Shown: positions 37,901-47,400 of the stretch, in pieces
How positions within the stretch are numbered: the first letter of the stretch is position 1
Layout of the letters: the number at the start of each line of letters is the position of its first letter
NCBI GenBank assembly: GCA_036365455.1
Contig: JAWQUS010000022.1
Coordinates: 744,001 to 808,000, forward strand
DNA length: 64,000 bases
Direction of reading: 5' to 3'
Origin: Macrosoma leucophasiata
Taxonomy: Eukaryota; Arthropoda; Insecta; Lepidoptera; Hedylidae
Translations under genes and position numbers: made by a program
The notes under the pieces: generated by a model
Database searches by the model: none
The model's input: only the letters and a program-made list of their open reading frames with translations
What the model was told of the DNA's origin: nothing

Positions 37901-40117
37901 CTCAGCCCGATGGGACAACAATCCGACACGACCGGATAGTGATCGAGCGCTGGATTAATGGCTTTCCGAGGCAGAGGTACCAGATGCCGGGCTACTACAC
38001 TACTGGGAATTGCTGGCGTCGGGACGTGACGACACGACCGCTCACTAGCGGAACAATTTTCTTCTGTTGGACCAAAGACACGGTGATGATGAGTTGGATG
38101 ATGGTTACCTAAACTTTAGTTAGGGCAATCTATGAATGTAATAAAATAATAATAATTAAATTAAGACTAAGAATTTGCAGCACCTGGCAAAGGTAACTAA
38201 GTACTGTAATAATATTACTTAAGATCTTTGTATAAACTTAGTTGGCAAATAAAGAATTGAATTGAATTGAATCTACTACAGGCCCTGCAGTTCCGGGCCT
38301 ATAAGAAACGACTGAGGTATACTCTGCCTGTCGTAAGAGGCGACTGAAAGGGGAGCTGCGAGCTACAATAGTGGCGGCTCTGGCTGCTCAGCACTCGCGG
38401 CTCTGTGACCAAGGTAGCTGCAGGTCATCGTGGCAAATGACGAAGGGGGGCTTACAAAGCCCCCGTGCACTAGCCTTGGATCGAGGCGAAGTGCGAGGGG
38501 GGAACCGGAGCAGTGTTTACCTAAAGTGTACCCGGATCCCTCTTTTTCTGGACTGAAGACGGCACTGAGGTGGTTTTAGAGCGTCCAAGTCACTTATATC
38601 CCGACTCTCCCCCAATGAGTTGGTTGAATGCGATGGCATTTCCACCTCGTAAACTACCACGCTAGCATGGGGACGCATTGATACATGAGGAGTAACTTAG
38701 GCTCCTTTAAATAGAGTTCCGTTTGGCAGTCTTACATGGAAATCTCTTACCTTGGACAAACTGGGGAAAAACTTGAAGCTATCAGCGTAACCAATAGATC
38801 GTCTCATTGGTTGCAGCAGTCTGTCGAGAGTGCGACGGACTGATTTTGGCGTCTCGCTCTCCCTTATCAGTAGCAACAATCGTACGACTGAGTCGTAGTC
38901 CCAATCTTTAGAGTCTTCGTAGCCGGGTGGAGCGGATTTGATGCTTGCTGAATAGAAAAAAAACGATATACCTGCGTAGGGCTTACAAAACTGTAAACAA
39001 TGTGTATTCTTTTTCTTTTCAGAGGGGAGAAGGTCGTAGTTGTTGGTAGAGCTCCAGTGTCGGAGCTCGCGGGCGTAGACACCACCGCATTACCTAATAT
39101 ACTGGCCGCTAAATGCTAGTGTTCAGCACTATCGTATTCCGGTCAGGTGGTAATGTACGACCCTCTGATTTTCGGCACAGAGGCATAACACCTTAGGCCT
39201 CAGGAGTGGTAACGCATCTGCATTTTGACCTGGGTCTTTGTGTGGGTGTCTATAGGCTGCAGTCATCACTTAACATCATTGTGAACTGCATGCTTGTTAG
39301 CCACTTCCATAACATAAAAAAGTAGCCATTAACTCCAAAATCAGACGCATGTGAATATGTCCAAAATCATTAACCCTTCTATTCTAAGGGAGGTTTCAAG
39401 TGTTACGTAACGCAATTTAGGAGGCAGGGTAAAACTCTTGTAAAACGCTACATGGGTAGGAGGTTGTTCGAACAGTTACGTAACATATGTTACGGCACAT
39501 TACGCAGGCAACTTACAGGACTACCTAAGTATTCTTAAACGCCATTATTTATGAATTTGATGAGCAAAAAAAAGGATGTACTCCCAATTATTTTGTATAG
39601 TGTCACCCCAAACATACCTATTAAAGGTAACAATTTACAGTTGGGCGTCACCCCCAAATGGGTGGCACCCATAGTTACGCCACTGCTTGTAGAAGGGTGA
39701 TTGTGATACTTTATTAATGAACTAGCTGTTGCTCGCGGCTTCGCCCGCGTGGATGTCATTTTATAAATAACTTAGTAGCCTATATTCTTTCTCAAAGTCA
39801 GCTCTATCTCTGTACCAAATTTCATTCAAAATCGGTTCAGTTGTTTGGACGTGAAAAGGTAACAGACAGACAGACAGAGTTACTTTCGCATTTATAATAT
39901 TAGTAGGGATTTCTATTTGTCATTGATCAGACACGAATCGACCTTTATTTCCTTTTCCCCTCGAAACGCCACTGATGCATACCTTTTATTTGTACAGGCG
40001 GCAGCTTATTCAGGTCTTCGTAAAACTTCATCTTGTGGTACAAAACCACTCGGTCCAGCCACCCGGTGTGATGCCTGATCCGGGAGACCACCGACCCGGA
40101 CAGAAGTACCAGGATAG
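31892..40117 (-). CDS. Unrecognised minus-strand gene, probable secreted or membrane-anchored protein
   Basis: Three exons join in phase: 40117-39983, 38947-38751 and 36174-36020. The first visible exon opens with a hydrophobic ILVLLSGSVVS run like the end of a signal peptide, then RIRHHTGWLDRVVLYHKM. The second has GYEDSKDWDYDSVVRLLL and basic pairs (KSVRRTLDR, PMRR). The third is acidic (YGINDIYYDMPPVLDYDE). All splice sites but the last donor are good. No family is recognised. The initiator exon was not secured: a short minus ORF MRFAIALFL at 41037-41010 would complete a signal peptide, but its donor (GTTTGG) is poor. It is convergent with PUS10 and divergent from SLC37. Confidence 0.5.
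32071..32203 (+). mobile_element. SINE A 3' half
   Basis: From aggtggtaaccttagacctc to gtttgccactatcataacg and A run, with several internal deletions. Confidence 0.7.
32344..32587 (-). mobile_element. SINE B, 5'-truncated
   Basis: atggcaacccattataagg to ttaacgtgccctccgaagc; the 5S-like head is missing. Confidence 0.78.
32811..33034. mobile_element. MITE K, complete
   Basis: 224 bp with perfect 20-bp inverted ends (aaatattgcacatcgagcct and complement). Related copies lie at 30366 and 53803. No duplication visible. Confidence 0.75.
33245..33492 (-). mobile_element. SINE D, diverged
   Basis: Minus polarity: cacgattcgccggctacg, gtaacaggtggcgagcct and the tRNA-like head side (ggcctgctacctcttaact). 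Confidence 0.55.
33508..33568 (+). mobile_element. SINE A internal fragment
   Basis: ctatctgccgccaagtagca to gtgttccagacgg, diverged. Confidence 0.5.
33710..34035. mobile_element. hAT-type MITE G, dimer form
   Basis: Ends CAGTAATTCCCAAA / TTTGGGAACCTCTG, exact 8-bp duplications ctctagac (33702-33709, 34036-34043). Same head-to-tail composite as 17636. Confidence 0.88.
34090..34340 (+). mobile_element. Element E, right half
   Basis: Half spacer (gttggcaatagatgtcg), one sense tRNA-like unit at about 34199-34269 with intact D (tagctcagttgggagagc) and T arms (gcgggttcaagtcccgc) but a shortened anticodon stem, then the ttttcctttt end. Confidence 0.65.
34557..34887. mobile_element. hAT-type MITE N
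   Basis: Ends CAGTGGTGAATTTAC / GTAAATCCGCCACTG with exact 8-bp duplications agactaag (34549-34556, 34888-34895). A relative with the internal ggcctagggcggcaa segment is at 46213. Confidence 0.85.
34956..35580 (+). mobile_element. Repeat P
   Basis: About 620 bp from taaggaaaaaaggaaccctt through gtctgtctgtctgtccgtc to cgcacttgtccggtttttt; a minus copy is at 52137-52768. No ORF. Unclassified lepidopteran repeat. Confidence 0.65.
35794..36003 (+). mobile_element. LINE C 3' end
   Basis: GRPRLTYHDQIGRILSDG, RNRRACMKRMMKVDEARE, then gcgtgaagatacat. It abuts the 3' end of the minus-strand exon at 36020, so that exon's weak donor may have been displaced. Confidence 0.72.
36020..36174 (-). CDS. Unrecognised gene, exon C
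   Basis: Acceptor tggattatttccag in phase 0 with exon B. Encodes YGINDIYYDMPPVLDYDE then ESTASLVYEDSVIVVSNP and VEARLPSAMITVGLL. The only donor before the LINE C copy is GTTTTT, which is weak; the open frame otherwise runs into the repeat. Confidence 0.5.
36530..36765 (-). mobile_element. Element R
   Basis: 236 bp from gtagcgtccac to gttcctctacac; the reverse complement recurs at 50548-50789 inside a SINE A. Unclassified. 36175-36529 between exon and element shows nothing else. Confidence 0.6.
36803..37121. mobile_element. MITE H
   Basis: Ends CATAGAGCAACACGG / CGTGTTGCTCTATG; flanks actcataa and actcttat agree at 6 of 8 positions. Confidence 0.78.
37562..37838 (+). mobile_element. SINE A, full length
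   Basis: actcgtggtagagctccag to ccattacat and A run; a 13-bp deletion removes tatacttgccgct. Confidence 0.82.
37860..38110 (+). repeat. Degenerate interspersed repeat block
   Basis: Contains cagcccgatgggacaaca, cgacacgaccggatagtg and ggctttccgaggcagagg, motifs of a widespread lepidopteran repeat. The small ORF over it is not a gene. Confidence 0.4.
38225..38271 (+). mobile_element. LINE 3' terminus with (TTGAA)n tail
   Basis: ttggcaaataaagaattgaa repeating; the same kind of tail, inverted, ends the LINE at 13716. Confidence 0.5.
38280..38690. repeat. GC-richer repeat-like block, unclassified
   Basis: ctgcctgtcgtaagaggcg and tagtggcggctctggctg are motifs I associate with lepidopteran LINE 5' regions. 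No ORF with family similarity. It lies between exons B and C of the minus-strand gene. Confidence 0.3.
38751..38947 (-). CDS. Unrecognised gene, exon B
   Basis: Acceptor tttttttctattcag, donor GTAAGAG; phases fit exons A and C. Encodes SIKSAPPGYEDSKDWDYD, then SVVRLLLLIRESETPKSV and RRTLDRLLQPMRRSIGYA, ending FKFFPSLSK. Strong splice sites and 65 open codons make this the best-supported exon of the gene. Confidence 0.6.
39037..39321 (+). mobile_element. SINE A, full length
   Basis: ttgttggtagagctccagtg to cataacat and A run. Confidence 0.82.
39720..39917 (-). mobile_element. Helitron-like J element, complete
   Basis: On the minus strand it begins A|TCCCTACTAATATTATAA, contains ctctgtctgtctgtctgtt, and ends GCAACAGCTAG|T, the Helitron TC...CTAG form between A and T with no duplication. 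39322-39719 has nothing assignable. Confidence 0.65.
39983..40117 (-). CDS. Unrecognised gene, exon A
   Basis: Donor GTATGC after AAAAG, acceptor gaaacatgcag. Encodes ILVLLSGSVVSRIRHHTG then WLDRVVLYHKMKFYEDLN and KLPPVQIK. The hydrophobic start suits a signal peptide whose Met exon lies upstream. Confidence 0.5.
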
Positions 40118-41394
40118 CTGCATGTTTCTTTAATCATATAAGAATTTATGCTGTATTTTGTTAATGCAGGCATGTTTTTTATTCCATCTACTCTAGTACA
40201 ATTTATATTTATAATTTTAAGTTATAAGCACTTTTGTATATACTAGCTATCGATGTTGAGTTCCTTAACGTTCCTTTTTTTTTCAATTTCATGGCTCGAG
40301 AGTATGCACACCACCGCAATACCTAATCTACTTACCGCTAAATGGAAGTGCAGTAATTTCCGGCACAGAGGCATAACATATTAGGCCACACAAGAGTAGC
40401 AAGTAATAATACACTTAGGTACCTACATTGCAATCTTTTTTTAAGTTGATGCGTGTCTTCGTTATCTTTAGGCTGAGTTTATTAACTACAGTATTTAAGT
40501 AATTACCTACTCATCATCAGAACTGTATGTATGCTTGTTTGGTACTTTCATTACATAAAAAACCTATTATAGAAAAATATACACTAATTAACATTTATCA
40601 TTGAAGATTGAGTAGATAAAAAAAACAAAACTCACAGGAGAAATTATAAACATTGTAAAGTCTGAATTGAAAACAAAATTAAAACAATTTATGAAGAAAA
40701 TAATACATTTGTTAATTACACGCTGCAGATTATGAGTTTATGGTGTGATATAGGAACTTAATTAATAATTATAAGCTTATCATGAAATCCTGTTATGTTT
40801 TGTATTGTGTAGTAGTAACTGCTTAGCTCTTTAATAAAGATCAAAGATTCATTATATTTAACTAAACGAACTTGAATGGTAAGCCGCGTTACAATTTATT
40901 AATGTATATTTTGTTATATTTAGCCATGACCTATTTTTTACATTTAGAATCTTCAGTTACGTAAAAGTACAAAACAAGAAAGAACAATACTATTATGCAA
41001 TGACCAAACGCAAAAAAAGTGCAATTGCAAAACGCATCTGACATTACGAATTTGACATTGACATTTGACATTTCCCTAACAAAGCGAAGACGTGTCTCGT
41101 CCACGTACAGGCCGATTTTTAATTAAAATAAATATTTATCATAATTAATTCCACCTAATTCAGATAGTTACAATTAGTGATCAAAGAAAACTTCAAACTC
41201 AGTACAAGTTTTGAGTGTAAATCGAATGTTTTACTTGAAAAAGTTAATACTTTACCGACGCGAATTTTGCGAATAAACAAAGCGTGTTTTAGTATTAAAA
41301 TAATGTGTATAGCAGTGTTAATAGGCCGAGGGCGTGAATGAGGGGCTTTGTGAAAGGGATTTTTATGATAGGGAAAAGGTTCAAGTGTGTTAAA
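40118..41394. other. Intergenic region between the minus-strand gene and SLC37
   Basis: AT-rich and mostly unique. A much-decayed plus-polarity SINE A occupies about 40301-40562. 40600-41300 is the likely promoter side for both divergent genes; no clear TATA box stands out. Confidence 0.45.
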
Positions 41395-41492
41395 ATGAGT
41401 GGTGTAAGCAGAGACGCGCCGATCGGTGTGCAATGTATACAAAAACTTAGCGGATGGCTGTGCCCGCGATTACAGATAAATAGACTTCGATG
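41395..41492 (+). CDS. SLC37 exon 1
   Basis: Encodes MSGVSRDAPIGVQCIQKL then SGWLCPRLQINRLR(W), donor gtgagt, phase 2. The open frame also contains ATGs at 41338 and 41365; a stop precedes 41338 directly. The start is chosen by length comparison only. Confidence 0.8.
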
Positions 41493-44400
41493 GTGAGTCA
41501 TATTTAAGGTTTTATGTATCACAAACCTGTATGAAGTGTGGATTACTTCATAATTAAACATTACCGATGGTATTGTAAGTTTATAGAAGTCATTTTCCTG
41601 CCATATTTCCAAGGGAAGTACAAGTACTTTATAGTGACGATGTAATTCGTCATTCGGTGCGATTATCGTCGCAGCTTTATTACTGGTGGTAGAGTTCCAG
41701 TGTAGGATCTCGAAGGGGTAGGCACCACCGCATTACCTACTTTAACATTTACTGGTGGTAGAGCTCCAGTGACGGAGCTCGCGGGCGTATACACCACCGC
41801 ATTACCTAATATACTTGCCGCTAAATGGTAGTGTTCAGCACTATCGTGTTCTGGTCAGGTGGTAATGTACGACCCTGTTCAGGCACAGGGGCATAACACC
41901 TTAGGGCTCAGGAGTGGTAACGCATCTGCATTTTGACCTTGCTCTTTGTGTGGGTGTTTATAGGCTGCAGTCATCACTTAACATCAATGCAAACTGCATG
42001 CTTGTTTGCCACTTCCATAACATAATAAAAAAAAGTGGCGCCAAATGTTAGTGTTCACCACTACCATGTTCTGGTTATATGGTTTTGTAATTCTTACAGA
42101 CTAGCTGAATGACACTAAAAATGTTTATACTATAGGTGCATGGTGTTCATTCAGAGCAATTTAAAAAGATTGTGCATAAAAAATAAAATATTTTTATAAT
42201 GACTTTCAGACATTCCTCATTGTACAATTAAAAAATGAAGGAGGCATCGAATGTGTGTATGAACTCAGAAATAAGGCTCTCCCTTCTTTTTACCTAACCC
42301 ATGAGGCACTTGGCATGCATACACAACCAAGTATTCGTTGTTGTATGGCTCCATAATAACTTTATTTGAATGTAATGGAGGTCGCAAACAAGTATGCAGT
42401 TCACATTGATGTTAAGTGATGACTGCAGTCTATAGACGCGCACACAAAGACCAGAGGTCAAAATGCAGATGCGCTGCCCATACATTTGGTGGCCATACAT
42501 TACCATCTTACTGGAACACGATAGTGCTGAACACTTCCATTTAGTGGCAGATACATTAGGTAATGCGGTGGTGCCTATGCCCACGAGCTCCTACATGGGA
42601 ACTCTTCGAACTGTCACAAACATAACAACTAAGGTCTCAGAGATGGTAACGCATCTGCATTTTGATCTCTGGTCTTTGTGTAGGTGTCTATAGGCTGCAG
42701 TTATCACTTAACATTAATGTGAACTGAATCCTTGGTTGCCACATTCATTACATTAAAACAAATACCTTCTCCGCAGGTACCAAGTCAGCATCCTTACCCT
42801 CACTTACTTCACATACATGACATATCACCTAACGAGGAAGCCCATCTCAGTGGTGAAGAGCATTCTGCATCAGAACTGCAGCAGCTTGACCCCACCGCCC
42901 GATGTGGTACCCAGAGATGACCAGTGGTGCAACTGGGCACCTTTCAGTTAGTATAACTGTATTTGTATTTATTTATTTAAATACTTGCTGTGCCCGCGAC
43001 TTTGTCCACGTCAGAAAAATATGATTGTTTAGCATCTACCCGGTCGAAGTCGTGGGCGCAGCTAGTATAAAAGTAGCCTTAGTTACTCCTTATTACATCA
43101 GCTATCTGCCAGTGAAAGTCCCGCAAAATTGAGACACTCAAATTCTATTTATTTCTATGTAGGTATGTATGTATGTATGGAGATAAAAGTAGCCTAAGTT
43201 ACTCCTTATTACATCAGCTACCTACCAATGGAAGTCTCGTCAAAATTGGATACACTCCAATTCTGCTTATTTGTATGTAGGTATGTATGTATGGATGTAC
43301 GGAGATAAAAGTAGCCTAAGTTACTCCTTATCACATCAGCTATCTGCCAGTGGAAGTCCCGTCAAATCGGTCCAGCCGTTCCCAAGATTAGCCCCGCCAC
43401 ACAAACAGACAGACAAACAGACAGACAAAAATTGTAAAAAATGTTGTTTTGGTATATGTACTGTGTATACATACATATGCATTTAGTAAAAAGCGGTTAT
43501 TTTAATATTACAAACAGACACTCCAATTTTATTTATTTGTTGTTTAGATAGATAAGGAGTACATACAGTTTAAAACAGTGATTCCCAAAGTGGTCCATAT
43601 AGACCCCCTGGGGTCCATGGGAGACTCAATGGGGGTCTACGTAGGCGTGAATTAAATTTGGAAATATGGGAATGTGATATAAATATAGCAAAGAGGTAGT
43701 CTACGGAAACCAGAAAAAAAATTGAAAGGGGTCTTCAAGAAAAAATAGTTTGGGAACCTCTGGTTTAAAACAAAAAGCACCTAAAACTGTGTTTCAGTTA
43801 CTATATCTATGTTTCAGTTTGTGTATCTCTGTTTCAGTTACCATACCTACCATTCAGTTAGTTTAACAACCTTTCAGTTCCTATCATTTAGGTAGTATAC
43901 CTAATGTAACACAACCACTCCTAGAACAAAGTTTCTCCATAACACGAATATGTAATCCATTGTGTTTTTCAACTGACTCATTATTATTATCAAATAACGT
44001 CGACGTCATTGTACATTAAAAGCGAAATGGTGTCGATTACATTGGTTGATAAAATTAATTCTCATATGTTGCGTTGTTCGGCTAGTTATTTCATTTTATT
44101 GTTATGAAAATAAAAGAGGATTTTTTTTTTAAACTGAATTATTGCCAGTCGCTTTACCACTAAGCTACCGAAGTAGTAGTAGTAGTGGTAAAGGGACTGG
44201 ACTGGTTATCCTGAGGTCGCAGGTTCGATTCCTGCCTGAAGTCAAATTTTTCTTTCCCATTTTTATTTGTTTTCCAAACTGAATTATTTATTTTTTATGT
44301 AACGAAAGTGGCTAACAAGTATGCAGTTCACATTGATGTTAAGTGATGTCTGCAGCCTATAGACAGCCGCACAAAGACCGGAGGTCAAAATGCAGATGCG

Positions 44401-47400
44401 TTACCACTCCTGAGGCCTTAGGTGCTATGCCGCTGTGTTGGAAATTACAGGGCCGTACATTACCACCTGACCGGGACACGATAACGCAGAACACTACCAT
44501 TTAGCGGCAAGTGTATTAGGTAATGCGGTGGCCTACGACCGCGAGCTCCGTCACTGGAGCTCTACCACCAGTAATCTTATTGGAATGGTTTGGTCGCTAC
44601 GGTTCGGCCTGCTTAAATAACGGCAATGGTTTTACTATTGGCGTAGGCACCACCGCATTAGGTAATACTGCACTACCATTTAGCGGCAAGTATATTAGGT
44701 AATATACTTGCCGCTAAATGGTAGTGTTCAGGACTATCGTGTTCCGGTCTGGTGGTAATGTACGCCCCTGTAATTTCCGGCACAGAGGCATGTGTTATGC
44801 CTCGCGTAGGCCTCAGGAGTGGTAACGCATCTGCATTTTGACCTCTGGTCATTGTGTGGGTGTCTATAGGCTGCAGTCATCACTTAACATCAACTGCATG
44901 CTTGTTTGCCACTTTTATTACATTAAAAAAAACACCTGATACGTACCACTGCTGGGCACGAGTCTCTCCCCTTTTTGGGCGGAGGCCTGGAGCTTACTCC
45001 ACCACGCTGCTCCAGAGTTAATGGCCAACCCGCTGTCGGATGTTTTCAAACCGCCTATAAGGAGTCCGACAAGGTTTAACGACTGCTGTCTATCGATAGC
45101 AACCGGACCGACGGCTTAACGTGCCCTCCGAAGCACGGAAATGCGCATTTTAATTTGTCACCCATCACACTCCCGACCGCGCCAGTATCGCTTAATCGAA
45201 TAGATCGCTGTCGATCTACACCAGCCGCTGGGCCATTCGCGCTGACTTGAAATAATTTGAGTTTGTTGGGTAGCGGAGTTCTTCTCAGTAGTGACTGCAC
45301 TTGGAACTCTGCTAAGTGAACATTGATCTTGACGAATAAGTTTTTCTTTTTCTTCATTTATTATCATTGAAGGAATTGAAAAATTTTATGATTATGTTTT
45401 AACCAAATAGTTTAAATTTTAATATTTAATTTACTATTAATATATGATTTTGCTTTTACTATATGTAATGGTTATTCGCTCTAGGTAGTTTATGATTTAT
45501 TGACGTTTTGAAAGTATCTGTAAAGATCTATTCGAAATAAAAATAATTTCTATTTCTCTCTTTTTCTCTTGCAGATACAAATGATGCGAACACACTCCTG
45601 GGCGCGCTGGACTCGGCATTTCTCTTCTCATATGCAGGCGCCATGTTTGTTTCGGGTAAATGTAATGCACATTTAGCTGTAAAATCGAAAGTAGAGATAA
45701 ATAAATAAATACGCTTTTGGAGTTTTGGCGGGAGGGAACCTTGAAAGAGGCGTATGGTGCTCTTATTTTATTTCATTTTCTTGGTGTATTTTTAAGTTAT
45801 ATTGAATAAAGTTGGTGGCATTTTGTTTGATATAGGTTTATAACAGTACCCGTGTATAGTGAAACAGAATACAAGTGCGAAAACACGACCTTTCAGGTTG
45901 CGTCCAAAACTTCATTGTAAATGTTCTGGTAAAGTAGCCATCGCTTTACTCGAATAACTTGATTGTAACTCACTTGACTGACATATTATACTTGATGACT
46001 ATATTATACTTACTTTTACGCTGCTTAAATAAATACGAAATATCGTTTTACTTGACACTGGCAATATGCGTAATAGCGACGCCAAAAAAAAAAAAAACGC
46101 TTTCACTCACAGCCCCACAGTAGGTATAAACCTGTGTCGTGGGTGCCGTTGTACACACACAACACGTACACAAACATCCAGACCCGAAACAAATATCTGT
46201 AAGCCATACAAATAGGGGCGGATTTTCCTATAGGCCGAGTAGGCCCGGGCCTAGGGCGGCAAAATTTGGTCGTTTTTTTTAAGTAGTTGCGCATACGCTT
46301 AAAATCTCAAAAATGTGTCATTTTTGAGATTTTAAGTGCATCTCGCGAAAAAAATTACATGAATGGCAATTACGATTATGTATTAGAAGAATTAATTAAA
46401 TCACTTACTGACTATCGTTTTTTTTTTTTCATTTTAATTTAATTTCTTAACTTTATCTAATTTTTATGCTTTACAGCACACGGAGGGGGAGGGGGGGGGC
46501 ATCTTTCATAGCCCTAGGGCAGCCAACGTATCAAATCCGCCCCTGCATACAAACTTTTGTCCCGGTTTTTAAGCCCGCGACCTTTCGAATCAAACGGTCG
46601 TCTCACATCGCTGGACAAACAGGGACGTCAGATGACGAATTTTATGGTGAAAGTGATTCGGCGGAATACCAAACATAAATATGAATATTCGGCTACGCTC
46701 TTGGCCGAAGCCGAATATTCTAGTAGCATTTTTATAATTCCCTATCTCATTTTCTCCCATGCTAAATCTTATGATTAAATGTGTCTGTCTCTTTTTACTG
46801 TTGCTTTTTCGTTTCATCGACTTTCAAAACACGTTAGAAGTTATCACGAACTACTTTTTTCCAGGCATGGTGGCAGAGCGAGTAGATCTCAGATACTTCC
46901 TATCACTAGGAATGCTAGTCTCCTCGATATTCTGTTACCTGTTCGGCCTAGGCAGAACACTGAATATTCACAATATCACCTTCTATCTTCTGGTGCAGGT
47001 GAGTTAGGGAGGGGAAACTAATAGACTAACTCAAAAATTTAGGGCTGGGTCTATTCTGCCAGTGATGGGATGAATAAATAATATATATAAATAATATAGA
47101 ATTATTTGTCCAGCTGAAGCGCGCATGGCCTCGTGGCTGGTGTAGATCGTAAGCGATCTACTCGGTTAAGCGATACGGGCGCGGTCGGGTGTGTGATGGG
47201 TGACCGCTAGTAACAAATTAAAATGCGCGTTTCCGTGCTCCGGAGGGTACGTTAAGGCGTCGGTCCCGGTTGCTATCGATAGATAGTAGTCGTTAAACCT
47301 TGTCGGAGGCCTTATGGGCGGTTCGAAAACATCCGACAGCGGGTTGGTTACTAACCCGTATCACCACCAATCCGCATTGGAGTAGCATGGTAGAGTAAGC

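Noticed and set aside
37798..38112. 104-residue plus-strand ORF
   Set aside because: It starts in a SINE A tail and runs through a degenerate interspersed repeat; no family similarity.
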